Shown: positions 12,001 through 21,650 of the stretch, piece after piece
Position numbering within the stretch: the first letter of the stretch is position 1
Layout of the letters: every line of letters starts with the position of its first letter
NCBI RefSeq assembly: GCF_018320785.1
Contig: NC_054877.1
Coordinates: forward strand, 25,154,329-25,218,328
Direction of reading: 5' to 3'
DNA: 64,000 nucleotides
Source: Cheilinus undulatus
Taxonomy: Eukaryota > Chordata > Actinopteri > Labriformes > Labridae
Notes under the pieces: generated by a model
Databases searched by the model: none
What the model saw: only the letters and a program-made list of their open reading frames with translations
What the model was told of the DNA's origin: nothing
Translations under genes and position numbers: made by a program

Positions 12001-14557
12001 TGATTGAAAATATGACTGAAGATCTTAAATTTTGGAGCTTTTCAGTACTGTCCATCATCGATGACGCTATATTTTATTGAGAAAGTATCAGAATTGTGAT
12101 GAACTTATTTAAATGCTTATAAGAACGGAACAACTTATCTCACACATTTTAAGCCTAGTGCATGAATCAAGGGAGTTTTGACACATCATTTTTAATTAAA
12201 TTCAAGGGGTAAAACCCAATGTTCCCTCTAATTTTCAAAACTCCTGAGCAGACATTTGACTCCCCTGAGCACCTACTTCATCAGCTGTGGGCAACTTCTG
12301 ACGCGTTAACTACATCCACATGGCAGCGCCATGGCATCACCTATCCAACCCCAAATAACATCACAAGTGGCTGTAATTATAATGATTAATAATCCCTGTT
12401 CAAGTCATGAATTTCACCATTCATTCATTCAATTCACAAGCCACTCTCAGTTTTAGCTAGCCACAATTTTGATGTCTGGAAATCCTGTTCAATGTAATCA
12501 AGGTTTACATTTTAAAGGATTTACAATCCTTTGAAATGTAAAAGTAGGCAGGAAGCTTAATGATGGATGAGACAAAACACATGCTCTCTTCTCATGCTTT
12601 ATCAACCTAATCACAGCCAGGTCTCCTAAAAGACTTCTACCTGCACAAATTTAACAGCCCATTACAGAGTAATCACACTGTTAGAAACATCAGGGCTTAA
12701 ATCCTTTTGTAATAGATCCATTATAGGAGATCCAACTCTTCCCTGGTATCATTGTAGATCATTTTAGCCAGATTCATTTTTATAAGCACTGTATTTACAT
12801 AAAAATAGACATCCATTTAATGTTAAAAATTATTCATAATTGTTTATTTAAATAATAGATTATTTGAATGTGTTAAATTAAGTTAACACGTGGCAAAGAT
12901 GTCATCAGCCGTTTTAACTCTTATTACTGTAATAAATAAAATGATAAAAACAGAGAAATTTACAGCTTTACTCTCTTCAGCTGAAGTCTTTTTAACTCCT
13001 GTAGAAGTTTTCTATTCCTGGCTCCTGTTGGCCTTTGTTTCTCACTGCCCTGCTGATCAGTTATTAGGATTTAAGAGATTTTATGATGGTTTTGATCAGT
13101 TATCAATATACAGTAAATCTTTAGTATTTCCTGCAACATGGCACTTATCAAATGATGCTGATAAATTCAACTCACTTAAGTGCCTCACTGAGATACCCTC
13201 CATGGCTTGAATCCATCCGTATTCAGCGGCTGTCAGTATCAGACCCTGCCATCGGTGTGTTGGCTGTTGCATTATGTGGTAGCCACACTTTTCATCTCTC
13301 GCGTATGAGGCCCTCATGGAGGTAGAAACCCTAGGCTACAGTACCAGCTAGCCTATGCATTAATGCGCCTTTGATCACAGCGTGTATTAGAAAAATAAAC
13401 AGCGAAAACTCATCTGGGATATTTGCATGCGCAACTATTATTTCTTCTGCGCAGAGAGGTGGAGATCAGTGCACATTTAAGCAGTAAAACCCCTTAGAGG
13501 GAACAGTGGTAAAACCTGAAGCATAAAATTGCAGAAATACAAATGAAAGATTTGTTTGAAATGCATATTTATATTTTACACACACCAGATAAAGTGCCAT
13601 TGATCGGAGGTTTATGGTTCTTCCAGCTTTGAGACAGTTTTTGAAAAACTAGAGGAAAAGCCTGGATAAGGAAGTAAAGAGACTTTCTGCCTTTGAACAA
13701 CCTTGAATGCAACCAGACCCTTGGCTCTAATTTGTATTTGAACAGTGCAGCTGTCGTCTACCTTTCAAAAATTTTGGTCAATCGCAAGTGCAAAATTTTG
13801 CACGCAGAAAGCATGTACACTAAAACATACTCCTCTTGCATCGCTTGAAGGACACTTAATAAAATATTATGAACAGCTAGGGTGTTCATTAGATGTTGAT
13901 TTCCTTCACAGAAACCTGGTCAGAGCTCACCCAGCTTGTTAGAAAACTTGGTGCTGTTACAGCTGTTAGCTGTTAATAATCAGCTAGTCTGGGAGTTTAT
14001 ATAGCGAGCAGGTTGTTGCTCAGTTCAGTTTGGTTGTGTGCCAGGAAGTCCACATCATCATCACCAACAACATCTTTTTTTAATTTCACCTACCCTTAAT
14101 CTAGTGACTCCCACCTGTCCTTGTTTTGGGTCTGACTTTAAGTTGGTCTATCTTGTTAGAATAAGTGGGTGGCAGGGTTAAAATTTAGTCCCCTTCCACC
14201 TTTTATAAATCAAAGACCCATTTTGTTTCAACTCCATTTTGATTATTGTGCAGTTTTTGTTAGTTTCCCCCATTAATGACCTTAGTTAACAATACCTTGA
14301 ACTAAAATTCAGAGCTAAATGTTTATATTAATGAAGCTTGTTCACTATTGATCCTTCTGTATCGTTTCCCTGTAGACTTGCTGCGGATGTTCTTTGACGC
14401 CTTGTACGACGAGGACGTCATTAAAGAGGAGGCCTTCTACAAATGGGAGTCCAGCAAAGACCCTGCTGAGCAAACAGGCAAAGGTGTGGCCTTGAAATCA
14501 GTCACCGCCTTCTTTACCTGGCTCCGCGAGGCTGAGGAGGAGTCCGACAAGGAATAG
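1..14557 (+). CDS. eif4g1: eIF4G1, translation initiation factor 4 gamma 1 (3' part, 21 exons, 5' truncated by window)
   Basis: Scaffold of the cytoplasmic cap-binding complex eIF4F: it bridges eIF4E (cap), eIF4A (helicase) and eIF3/40S. Exons: 1-35, 204-393, 528-661, 886-1005, 2863-3249, 3462-3608, 3731-3967, 4205-4309, 4511-4792, 6572-6689, 6771-6873, 7045-7418, 7558-7679, 7801-7973, 8091-8216, 8905-8986, 9093-9191, 10508-10651, 10756-10837, 11105-11245, 14376-14557 (TAG stop 14555-14557). All introns are GT-AG and the frame is kept throughout (1126 whole codons). The eIF4E-binding motif YDREFLLG is at 566-589. The MIF4G domain runs from about 3044 through 4309, the MA3 domain from about 7580 to 9191, and the W2 domain from about 10550 to the end, closing with the acidic EAEEES tail that in the family recruits MNK kinases. 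Sequence between domains ([22 protein letters not shown]) and synteny favour eIF4G1 over eIF4G3. The N-terminal PABP-binding part lies left of the window. Confidence 0.95.
528..661 (+). CDS. eif4g1: eif4g1 exon with the canonical eIF4E-binding motif
   Basis: This exon encodes the YxxxxL-phi helix (Tyr at 566-568, Leu-Leu at 581-586) that docks on the dorsal face of eIF4E. It is followed by the conserved stretch reading [13 protein letters not shown]. It is preceded by QWKP, with the phase taken from the exon ending at 393. In the family this is the site that 4E-BPs compete for. All key residues are present, so cap-complex binding should be normal. Confidence 0.93.
1006..2862 (+). other. eif4g1 intron holding a hAT MITE and a second hAT-end fragment
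   Basis: Apart from the MITE at 1096-1432, the sequence at about 1770-1807 ends in GGTTGGGAACCACTG, the right-end motif of a hAT element. No matching left end or target duplication was found, so it is a solo fragment. From 1830 to 2862 the intron is AT-rich with no feature I can support. The acceptor is at 2861-2862. Confidence 0.6.
1096..1432. mobile_element. Non-autonomous hAT-type MITE (337 bp) with perfect 8-bp target duplication
   Basis: Terminal inverted repeats are CAGTGTTTCCCAACC on the left and the complement CATTGGTTCCCAACC on the right (13 of 15 match). The element is flanked by the exact 8-bp direct repeat CATTAGGC at 1088-1095 and 1433-1440. Ends of the form CAGNG and 8-bp duplications are diagnostic of the hAT superfamily. 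The interior has no transposase coding sequence. It lies in an eif4g1 intron. Confidence 0.9.
2863..4309 (+). CDS. eif4g1: eif4g1 exons for the MIF4G (HEAT) domain
   Basis: Four exons (2863-3249, 3462-3608, 3731-3967, 4205-4309) encode the MIF4G domain, which in the family binds eIF4A, RNA and eIF3. Landmarks are [10 protein letters not shown], a [11 protein letters not shown] helix, [16 protein letters not shown], the near-invariant [20 protein letters not shown] segment and RMDQYFNQM. The introns between these exons carry the two snoRNA copies (3292-3376 and 4030-4109). Confidence 0.93.
3292..3376 (+). ncRNA. Box C/D snoRNA, SNORD66-like, copy 1 (intron of eif4g1)
   Basis: Box C GTGATGA at 3299-3305, D' CTGA at 3335-3338, C' TGTGATG at 3344-3350 and box D CTGA at 3371-3374 lie within an 85-nt intronic segment. 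The 12 nt before D' (GTGTCTGGGCCA, 3323-3334) can pair, with one G-U, to the 18S rRNA segment GGCCCGGACAC. The fifth base before D' faces a cytosine, as expected for 2'-O-methylation guidance. Human EIF4G1 hosts SNORD66 in an intron, so position and guide agree. The terminal stem is weaker than in copy 2 (U-run against A-run, and CTCC/GGAG). Processing from the spliced intron is inferred. Confidence 0.82.
4030..4109 (+). ncRNA. Box C/D snoRNA, SNORD66-like, copy 2 (next intron but one of eif4g1)
   Basis: Box C GTGATGA at 4037-4043, D' CTGA at 4073-4076, C' AGTGATG at 4082-4088 and box D CTGA at 4100-4103 are closed by a 5-bp terminal stem GTCTC/GAGAC (4030-4034 with 4105-4109). The guide before D' (GCCACGTGTCTGGGCCA) is identical to copy 1, so both would target the same 18S cytosine. 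The rest of the sequence has diverged, mainly between C and the guide and in the C'-D arm. This copy has the cleaner snoRNA architecture and is probably functional. Confidence 0.86.
4793..6571 (+). other. eif4g1 intron without recognised features
   Basis: This is a 1.8-kb AT-rich intron between the exon ending ...SKITK and the exon starting PGALDF. I see no coding potential, transposon ends or structured RNA in it. The acceptor is a pyrimidine tract ending at 6571. Confidence 0.6.
7271..7396 (+). repeat. eif4g1: In-frame 15-bp tandem repeat coding DRGSR units in eif4g1
   Basis: Eight head-to-tail 15-bp units (7271-7390) encode DRGSR-type pentapeptides inside exon 7045-7418, in the disordered linker between MIF4G and MA3. 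The first three units are identical at DNA level. Later ones drift to [10 protein letters not shown] and DRGSR. A ninth partial unit (Asp-Arg) follows. The frame is not disturbed. Human eIF4G1 has only a short DRDRG stretch here, as recalled. RGS/RD repeats are typical of RNA-binding low-complexity segments. Confidence 0.9.
8217..8904 (+). other. eif4g1 intron with a probable hAT right-end fragment
   Basis: The stretch from about 8590 to 8693 (GGGCCGTG ... CTGTAATCTGAACACCCCTG) resembles the right end of a common fish hAT repeat whose terminal repeat reads CAGGGGTGTCC. No left end or target duplication was found. The remainder shows nothing recognisable. Confidence 0.4.
9758..10254. mobile_element. 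Non-autonomous hAT-type element rich in TTTTAGT motifs (497 bp)
   Basis: The element is flanked by the exact 8-bp direct repeat CAGTGATG at 9750-9757 and 10255-10262. Its ends are CAGAGTTAATTTTGGC and the complement of GGTGAAAATAAGACTG, an imperfect inverted pair. The interior repeats GTTTTAGTY motifs on both strands (for example around 10087-10180), a pattern common in fish interspersed repeats. There is no coding capacity. It sits in the eif4g1 intron between exons 9093-9191 and 10508-10651. Confidence 0.85.
12217..13508. mobile_element. hAT-type DNA element, 1292 bp, with 8-bp target duplication
   Basis: Terminal inverted repeats are CAATGTTCCCTCTAA on the left and the complement CACTGTTCCCTCTAA on the right (14 of 15 match). 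The flanking direct repeat GTAAAACC is exact at 12209-12216 and 13509-13516. The longest plus-strand reading frame inside (12890-13210, 106 codons) does not resemble a hAT transposase. The element therefore looks non-autonomous, or too decayed to read. It occupies part of the 3.1-kb last intron of eif4g1. Confidence 0.88.
13517..14375 (+). other. Remainder of the last eif4g1 intron, nothing recognised
   Basis: AT-rich intron sequence between the hAT target duplication and the acceptor TGTAG at 14371-14375. The upstream part of the same intron (11246-12208) is likewise featureless. I see no splice-bounded coding segment in either part. Confidence 0.55.
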
Positions 14558-15840
14558 ATAAAAAAAAAAAAAAGACTGGACTTGAAGCTGCGGCCCCCCA
14601 GTGGCAAGGCGGGGGCTCTGCGGGTGACTGCAGAGATTCACAGAGACAATATTGCCAGAGGCAGACTCAAATCAATCCTCAATGAGGATAAATCTTTATT
14701 ATGTTTTCTTTTCTTAGAGGGATGGACTCAGAAAACAATCATTTCTCTCTCCCCTCCCTCTTTTACTTCCTCATTATTTCCCCCACCTGCTTCTCACAGC
14801 AAGTGTCCTCATCAAATAAACTTGAAAACTGATTGAGCAGGATTGCTTGCTAACGAGGTGTGAAATATGCCACATCACTACAAAAACCTTTTTATTTTTT
14901 TGGTCACAATAACACAAAAAAGCAACCGTCTGCTTAATTCTGGTTTCTTAAAATGCCTACCATCATGTGATGTGCAAGAACAGAACGCAGGTTGTGTGTG
15001 GTGGAATGGGTTCCCTGATATGTGGGTATCATCATGTGTGTTCAATCCAAACTCAGCTCTTGTCTTTGTCCCTTTCTGGAGTGCGCAGCATGACTGAAGT
15101 GTGTTTCTATTAATGATAACAGTGGACAAAATGTTGATAGACTAATGTTCATGAACTAATCTTGATTGATGGATGGAGTTTTTAAAGCATAGTTGGTCTA
15201 TTTTTTTCTTCCTGTTTCTCCATCATGAACTCGGAGGCAGAAACATGGAGGACTGATGCTGACCTATGATTCGACTACTTGGGGGTGGTCTTAATGCTTC
15301 CTCTAAGCCATCCTCTCCCATCCCCAGTAGTGAGCCACACTGACTGACTCTTCATCTTTACCTCTTCTATACTTAAACCTGAGCTGTTGTAGAGGACACT
15401 TAATGACCCAATCACCATTAAAACTTGAAATCTACAGAAAATTGACTTGATGAAATATATAAAGTTAAAGGAAAAAAAGGAAAAAAAAACTAAACAGAAA
15501 TGATCCGAAAGCCTTTTCTGCTTCAAGTGGAAACTTATTTCAGGAGCATTCTGTAAATATATAATGATGATAATTACAAAAAAAGTTTTTTTTGTCTTCA
15601 GTTTTATTTTTCAGAAATGATAAATTGCTGATGTAATTGCAGTGTCCTTTTCCAACAGAAGCCGCGGTTGTCCAGATGCAGAGAGGTGCTTTAGATTATC
15701 CATTGATTATTATTATTATTAGTTGTATTGGAATTTTGTAAATATTTTTTTTTTTGCTTTCTTTATTTAAGAAATTATCGCTTCTTTTGCATCGGAAACT
15801 GGAAAGATGAGGTAACGGAGCATTGCAAATAAAAGACTTA
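14558..15840 (+). promoter_or_regulatory. eif4g1: eif4g1 3' untranslated region with polyadenylation signals
   Basis: The 3'UTR starts after the TAG at 14555-14557 with an A-run. An AATAAA lies at about 14815-14820. A second one at 15828-15833 is followed by a GT-rich stretch (GTGTGTTTTAAA, about 15868), which makes it the better candidate for the distal cleavage site. Plain A/T-rich sequence and short poly-T tracts lie between. Which site is used cannot be told from sequence. Confidence 0.65.
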
Positions 15841-16075
15841 CGAAGTTGCTGAGGAGAGTTTTCCATAAGTGTGTTTTAAATCTATCTGATGTCATGGTGT
15901 CACTTTTGTTTTTCTTATGAAAAAAAAAATTTAGAGATTATTTTAGGACACTAGGTACTATCCACTATGCCACCATTTCACAATAAGACAAGGTATGGCT
16001 ATTAAACAAAGGAGACTAATGCTGTTATACAGTTTTATTGAACATAAACACTTAACCAGTCTCTTTCTTCTTCTA

Positions 16076-17696
16076 CAGTTGCAAGAAAAGTGTGTGAACC
16101 CTTTGGGATTTCTTGGATTTCTGCATAAATTGCTCATAAAATGTGCTCTGAGCTTCATCTAAGTCACAACAATAGACAAACAGTCTGCTTAAACTAATAC
16201 CGCACAAAAAATGATATGTTTTCATGTTTTTATTGAACAAACCATGTAAACATTCACAGTGCAGGGTGGAAAAAGTATGTGAACCCCTAGGCTAATGACT
16301 TCTCCAAGAGCTAATTGGAGCCAGGAGTCAGACAAGCTGGAGTCCAATCAATGTGATGAGATTGGATGTGTTGATTAAAGCTGCCCTGCCCTATATAAAA
16401 CACACACCAGTTTTGAGTTTGCTCTTCTTAAGAAGCATTGCCTGATGTGAACCATGCCTCACACAAGAGCTCTCAGAAGACCTACGATGAAGAATTGTTG
16501 TCTTGCATGAAGCTGGAAAGGGTTACAAAAGTATCTCTAAAAGCCTTGATGTTCATGTGTCCACAGTAGACAGTCTACAAATGGAGAAAGTTCAGCACTG
16601 TTGCTACTCTCCCTAGGCGTGGTCTTCCTGTAAAGATGACTGCAAGAGCACAGCGCAGAATGCTCAATGAGGTGAAGAAGAATCCTAGAGTGTCAGCTAA
16701 AGACTTACAGAAATCTCTGGTACATGCTAACATTTGTGTTGACAAATCTACAATAAGTAAAACATTAAACAAGAATGGAGTTCATGGGAGGACACCGCAG
16801 AGGAAGCCTCTGCCGTCCAAAAGAAAAAACATTGCTGCATGTTTGAAGTTTGCAAAAGAGCACCTGGATGTTCCACAGTACTACTGGCAAAATATTCTGT
16901 GGGCAGATGAAACCAAAATTGAGTTGTTTGGAAGGAACACACAACGCTATGTGTGGAGAAAAAAAGGCACAGCACGCCAACATCAAAACCTCATCCCAAC
17001 TGTGAAGCATGGTGGAGGGGCCATCATGGTTTGGGGCTGCTTTGCTGCCTCAGGGCCTGGACGGATTGCTGTCAATGACAGAAAAATTAATTCCCATGTT
17101 TATCAAGACATTTTGCAGGAAAACTTAAGACCATCTGTCCTCCAACTGAAGCTCAACAGAGGATGGGTGATGCAACAGGACAATGACCCAAAGCATAGAA
17201 GTAAATCAACAACAGAATGGCTTCAACAGAAGAAAATACACCATCTGGAGTGGCCCAGTCACCAGTCAGAGTCCTGACCTCAACCTGATTGAGATGCTGT
17301 GGCATAACCTCAAGAGAGCGATTCACACCAGACATCCCAAGAATATTGCTGAACTGAAATGATTTTGTAAAGAGGAATGGTCCAGAATTCCTCCTGACTG
17401 TTGTGCAGGTCTGATCTACAACTACAGGAAACGTTTGGTTGAGGTTATTGCTGCCAAAGGAGGGTCAACCAGTTATTAAATCCAAAGGTTCACACACTTT
17501 TTTCACCCTGCACTGTGAATGTTTACATGTTTTGTTCAATAAACATGAAAACATATCATTTTTGTGCAGTATTAGTTTAAGCAGACTGTGTTTGTCTATT
17601 GTTGTGACTTAAATGAAGATCAGAACATATTTTATGAGCAATTTATGCAGAAATCCAAAAAATCCTAAAGCATTCACGTACTTTTTCTTGCAACTG
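16076..17696 (+). mobile_element. Tc1-like DNA transposon, copy 1, ends intact, TA target duplication
   Basis: The element starts CAGTTGCAAGAAAA and ends TTTTCTTGCAACTG. TA dinucleotides lie at 16074-16075 and 17697-17698. The inverted repeats are about 210 bp long and each holds an outer and an inner copy of a motif like AAAAGTRTGTGAACCC (16086 and about 16270), the IR/DR layout of Sleeping-Beauty-type fish Tc1 elements. The interior encodes a broken transposase. A second copy lies at 47770-49360 in the opposite orientation. Confidence 0.93.
16454..17480 (+). pseudogene. Tc1 transposase pseudogene (DD34E family)
   Basis: The longest intact piece (16636-17277, 213 codons) covers the second half of the DNA-binding region (STISKTLNKNGVHGRTP), the first catalytic Asp (WADETKIELFG) and the second (MQQDNDPKH). 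A frameshift near 17265 then interrupts the [12 protein letters not shown] segment with the catalytic Glu, which continues in another frame to about 17470 with an internal stop. The N-terminal helix-turn-helix region upstream of 16636 is also split over frames. The enzyme would cut and paste its own element, but this copy cannot encode it. Confidence 0.9.
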
Positions 17697-17698
17697 TA

Positions 17699-18640
17699 TA
17701 TACTCCCCTGCTGCATCAACACGCCATGTCCAGTATGTCTTCTTTGGACAGTTGTTTCTGAACCTTTGTTTGTGTTTCTTCAGCACAGAGTTGATCTTAG
17801 GAAAAAGGAAAAGCTCACACAGTGCTAGATCAGGTGAACAGGGAGGGTGATCAAACACTGATTTGTTTTTGGGACAGAAAATGCTTTACGGAGAGCAGGG
17901 TCATAGTCTTGATGGAGAATGAAAAGGTTTTTCCACAATTGTGGTCTCTTTCTTCAGAATTTTCCTCGCAGTTTTTACAGAATCTGTTTGTTAGCGTGTT
18001 GATTCACTGTTGACACTTCTGGAACCCACTCCTCCAAAGTTATACCCTTAATATCACAGAAAACAACATGGTCTTGACTTTGGACTTGCTCTGTTGTGCT
18101 TTCTTCATCCTTGGTGATGATGGTGTTTTTGAATGCAATAACTGATGTTTTGTCTCTGGAAGATTCAAGTTTCATCACTTGTAGTCACTCCTAAAAGATC
18201 TGGGTTTCCTTCCTTTTGTTCCTAAACATCTCCACAAATTTGCTTGAGTTTGTCCTTTTGGTCAGTAGTCAGAAGGTTTGGGGCAACTTTGGCACACACT
18301 TTCATTATGTACAAATTTTTAATGCAAAATTCGCTGAACTGTCTCTTTATCAATGGAGAACATTTCTGCTATCATTGTTATGCTGAGTCATTGATGATCT
18401 CAAACAATTAGTGCAATTTGTTCAATTTTCATATGAATTGGCACCCAGATGGTCTTGGACATCCTCTCTGCCTTCACTAAATCTGCTGTGCCATTCACGA
18501 GAGATTGATTTTTCAGCAAAGATTTTAAGTTAATGTGTTGCTCAACTTTTAAGCTAAACCTTTTCTGACGCCTTAGCAAATACACATGCACTTCAGTCAG
18601 AAGCTAGCAGTGAACTAAAGATGTCACTTATCGGAAACTT
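17699..18640 (-). pseudogene. Decayed mariner-like (GVQW3/FLJ37770-type) transposase remnant
   Basis: Read on the minus strand, the fragments match a mariner-family transposase in order. QSQDHVVFCDIKGI, then EEWVPEVSTVNQ (within 17975-18178), is the family's FFDIKGI...EFVP...TVNQ segment. HPPCSPDLALCELFLFP (within 17643-17858) is the HPPYSPDLAP.D/E..LF motif near the third catalytic residue. Frames change several times. The left end abuts the Tc1 at 17696, suggesting the Tc1 jumped into or beside it. I could not find its terminal repeats. Confidence 0.7.
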
Positions 18641-19004
18641 GCAGCAGTTGTACGTGAATACCTGACCTTTAATATATAATACTTGGTGTGATGGTGAACC
18701 AGGTGGCTTTATCCACATAAGAGCAGTATTTGATAGACATACCTTGTGTGGTTGCTGATCACAGTTTAATTCATTCAGTCACAACAGGCTATCAACTCCA
18801 TGTTTCCTTTATACCAAAATAATTATTTTTCCTGCAGTGATGTAAAGCAAGTTTTCAATTCTGCAGATATAGTAGTGGTAACACAGAAAAGCTTGATTTC
18901 TGTCTCCTTTAAGGCTATATCATAGCAGTTTACATGTACATGTGTGAGCTTGGTCACCAAGGAGTCCCTGTTACATGCATTAACTACAGCAGTGTGCATA
19001 TCTG

Positions 19005-20460
19005 TCCCATCCAACCAGTTTGTTCTGCTTATCAGGGTGGATCAGCAGACACAGCAAGTTGGCCCAGACATCCCTCTTCCCAGCAGCTCTTCCTGGGTAT
19101 TCTGAGGTGTTCCCGGGCCAGATACAGTATTCAGTCTCTCCAGCTGCTCTGAGTATACCTTGGGTACTCCCAGTTGGCATCCTAACCGGGCGCCTGAGCC
19201 ACCACAGCTGGCTCCTTTTGATGGGAAGGAGTAGTGGCTCTACTCCCAGCTCCCTCCAATTATTGAGCTCCTTGCTCTGTCTCTAAATCTGTGCCCAACC
19301 CCCTGCAAAGCAAACTTATTCTGGCCTTTTCTATCAACTACCCAAAGTTCATGACTATAGGTGAGGGTAGGAATGTAGATTGATTTGTAAATAAGATCGT
19401 TGCTGCTACAGCTGGGCTCCTTCTTTATAATGGTCCAATACAATGCCTGCATCACTGCTAATGCTGCACCAATTATCTGTCAACCTTGCAAGCTGTTTTA
19501 CCTGGACATGGGAGTGAGAACCCGAGCTCTTTCTAGGTTCTTCTTGGACCCAAAGTTCATGACTATAGGTGAGGGTAGGAATGTAGATTGATTTGTAAAT
19601 AAGAGCGTTGCTGCTACAGCTGGGCTCCTTCTTTATAATGGTCCAATACAATGCCTGCATCACTGCTAATGCTGCACCAATTATCTGTCAACCTTGCAAG
19701 CTGTTTTACCTGGACATGGGAGTGAGAACCCGAGCTCTTTCTAGGTTCTTCTTGGACCTTTTGAGAATGAGTTTCACATTTCATTGTTTTCTGGCAGAAA
19801 ACCATGGCCACGGACTTGGAGATTCTGGCCCCTATCTGATGCACTTTACTGAACTGCAAACAGCTTTGAGAAGCCAACAGAACCGCATCATCTGCAAAAA
19901 GCAGTGCTAAAATTCTGAGGTCCACAAACTGGAATGTTGCACCTTAAAATCCTGTCCATTGAAATCATGAATGGCATCAGAGACAACACAAGTGGAGGCC
20001 AACATTCACCAGAATACGTATGACTTCTGCCACAGTAGGTGCATACAGCTTCTCTCTTTAGTCATACAGGGACTGGTGAGGTATAATTGTAAGCCTTCTG
20101 CAGGTCAACAAAACACATTTAGACTTATCCAGCACTTTGGGAGGTTGACTACTTTGATAACCTGATAGTTGACTTACACCTTCTTGTCCCCTTTTTAAAA
20201 AAAATAGGGACCACAGTCAAGCCAAGACAGCCCAACGATGTCTGAAGCCTTCAGCATCTCACTGGGTGCCTTGCCACTAAAGAGCTCTTGACTACCTCTG
20301 AGCTCTGCCTCATCCTCAGTGGCATGTTGGTTGGGTAAAGGAGTTCCTCAGTGTCTTCCTACCACAATGACATACCCAGTCCAGGTCAGTATTACTCTAT
20401 CCCTGCTGAGACCACCCTGAGCACAGCCCTACTTTCCCTTTCTGAGCTGTCCAGTGCAAT
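19005..20460 (-). pseudogene. LINE (non-LTR retrotransposon) reverse-transcriptase remnant
   Basis: On the minus strand the order is: VVPIF..KG near 20200, a DLQKAY-like segment near 20110, an FMISMDRILR-like segment near 19965, the polymerase box LLFADDAVLLAS (19875-19910), the thumb segment MQALYWTIIKKE and YIPTLTYSHELWV. It ends in the family's terminal RDVWA segment near 19055 and a GGATGG-type tail near 19005. Stops and frame changes are scattered. It resembles the fish LINE family whose protein reads YVPTLTYGHELWVMTERM. A same-family 3' end lies at 36375-36745 on the plus strand. A tandem duplication at 19341-19756 repeats part of it. Confidence 0.8.
19341..19756. repeat. 208-bp tandem duplication, nearly identical copies
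   Basis: Positions 19341-19548 are repeated head-to-tail at 19549-19756. The only difference I see is one base (AAGATCGTT against AAGAGCGTT). The duplicated unit is part of the LINE remnant, so the duplication came after the element died. It explains the doubled minus-strand MMQALYWTIIKKE reading frames. Confidence 0.93.
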
Positions 20461-20600
20461 GCTTCTTGGCAATAATTCTTTTACTGTGGGAAAGCCTGTT
20501 TTATTTCCCCTTTAAATGGTGTCACATTTGCAAGGAACATGCATTTGTGGGATGAGCAGCAGAGCTCAGTATGTGGATTGTGCCTATGAGAAATGTGTTA

Positions 20601-21502
20601 AATCTTCCCTGCCAAAGGCAAACAGCTTATTTTCCCAATAACTTGTTTGTTGTCATTCTGTGGATTGGATGAATGAAGTCTAAAGAAACAAGACATTGGC
20701 AATTTAACAATTTATTATCAACAAACAGGAGCCTCAGTAGCGTGTAGAAGAACCAGAGACAGCTACAACAGCCAGGCACCTCCTCCTCATGCTGGTCACC
20801 AGCCTGGTCCCACACTGCTGTGGGATGTCATTCTTCAACCAGCATTTGTCACAAGTCAGCCAATTTGGTTGTGTCAGTCATGCTGGAATAAACAGTACGC
20901 CCAAGCTGATCCCGCAGGTGTTCAGTGTGGTTGAGGTCAGGACTGCAGGCAGGCAATTAAATTCTCTCCACTCCCAAATTCTGGAGGTATTCTCTAACCC
21001 GATCTGTGGAGATATGGACTTACCACATGATATCTCTCTGCATTGAGATTGCATCCAATGATGACAAGCCTTGTCTTTTGTGTGAGGGAGATACCACCCC
21101 ACACCATCACACTGTCACACTGATGTTACTCTATCAGTGCAGCTATCTGCATAGCATTTTCTGCATCTTCTCCACACTTTTCACTCCCTGATCCAACTGC
21201 CAATGCTCCTCCACATGTTCAGGTTCCAGTGCATGTGTTGCGGACACCAGCGCAAATGGGCCTCACTGTGAAGGGCAGGCCTTTTGGCAGCTCTATGTGA
21301 CTGGAGATTGGCTGCAAGCAGTCTTTTCCAGAATGTCTGTTGGAAATATAGTCCTGCAAACTTTGACTGTAAATCGTTAGAGGACATCCTACTGTTCCTA
21401 AGTGCTGACAGGGTGAGGAAACGGTCTTCTTGGGATGTCATCTTCTAAGGACAAACAAGTGTCAATGGCCGAATAAGCTGTTTGGCATTGGCAGGGAAGA
21501 TT
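20601..21502 (-). mobile_element. Internally deleted Tc1-like element of a second family
   Basis: The ends read AATCTTCCCTGCCAA on the left and its exact complement on the right. The inverted match continues through CAAACAGCTTATT (about 30 bp, two mismatches). A TA precedes the left end at 20599-20600, but none follows the right end. On the minus strand a degenerate transposase reads from SQEDRFLTLSALRNSRM (within 21181-21441) through GGISLTQKTRL (about 21080) to CSPDLNHTEHLRDQLGR (about 20900). The segment carrying the middle catalytic Asp is missing. At about 0.9 kb it is far shorter than a full element. Confidence 0.78.
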
Positions 21503-21650
21503 CTGACATTTTTTATGGGTGCAACCAACATACTCAGCTCTGCTGCTCATCCCACTAATGCATGTTCCAAACAGTGTGGCAAAACAATGCCAAGAAGCAT
21601 TGTTACAAAAAACAATCAACCAAATGCTTACTTACTTTTTGTGCTAAGTC

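Noticed and set aside
12890..13210. 106-codon plus-strand frame inside the hAT element
   Set aside because: No transposase motif or known domain. It lies wholly within a repeat.
1..14557. Assignment as eif4g3 rather than eif4g1
   Set aside because: The linker and tail phrases ([34 protein letters not shown]) and the neighbours fam131a and clcn2 fit eIF4G1 better. A phylogeny would settle it.
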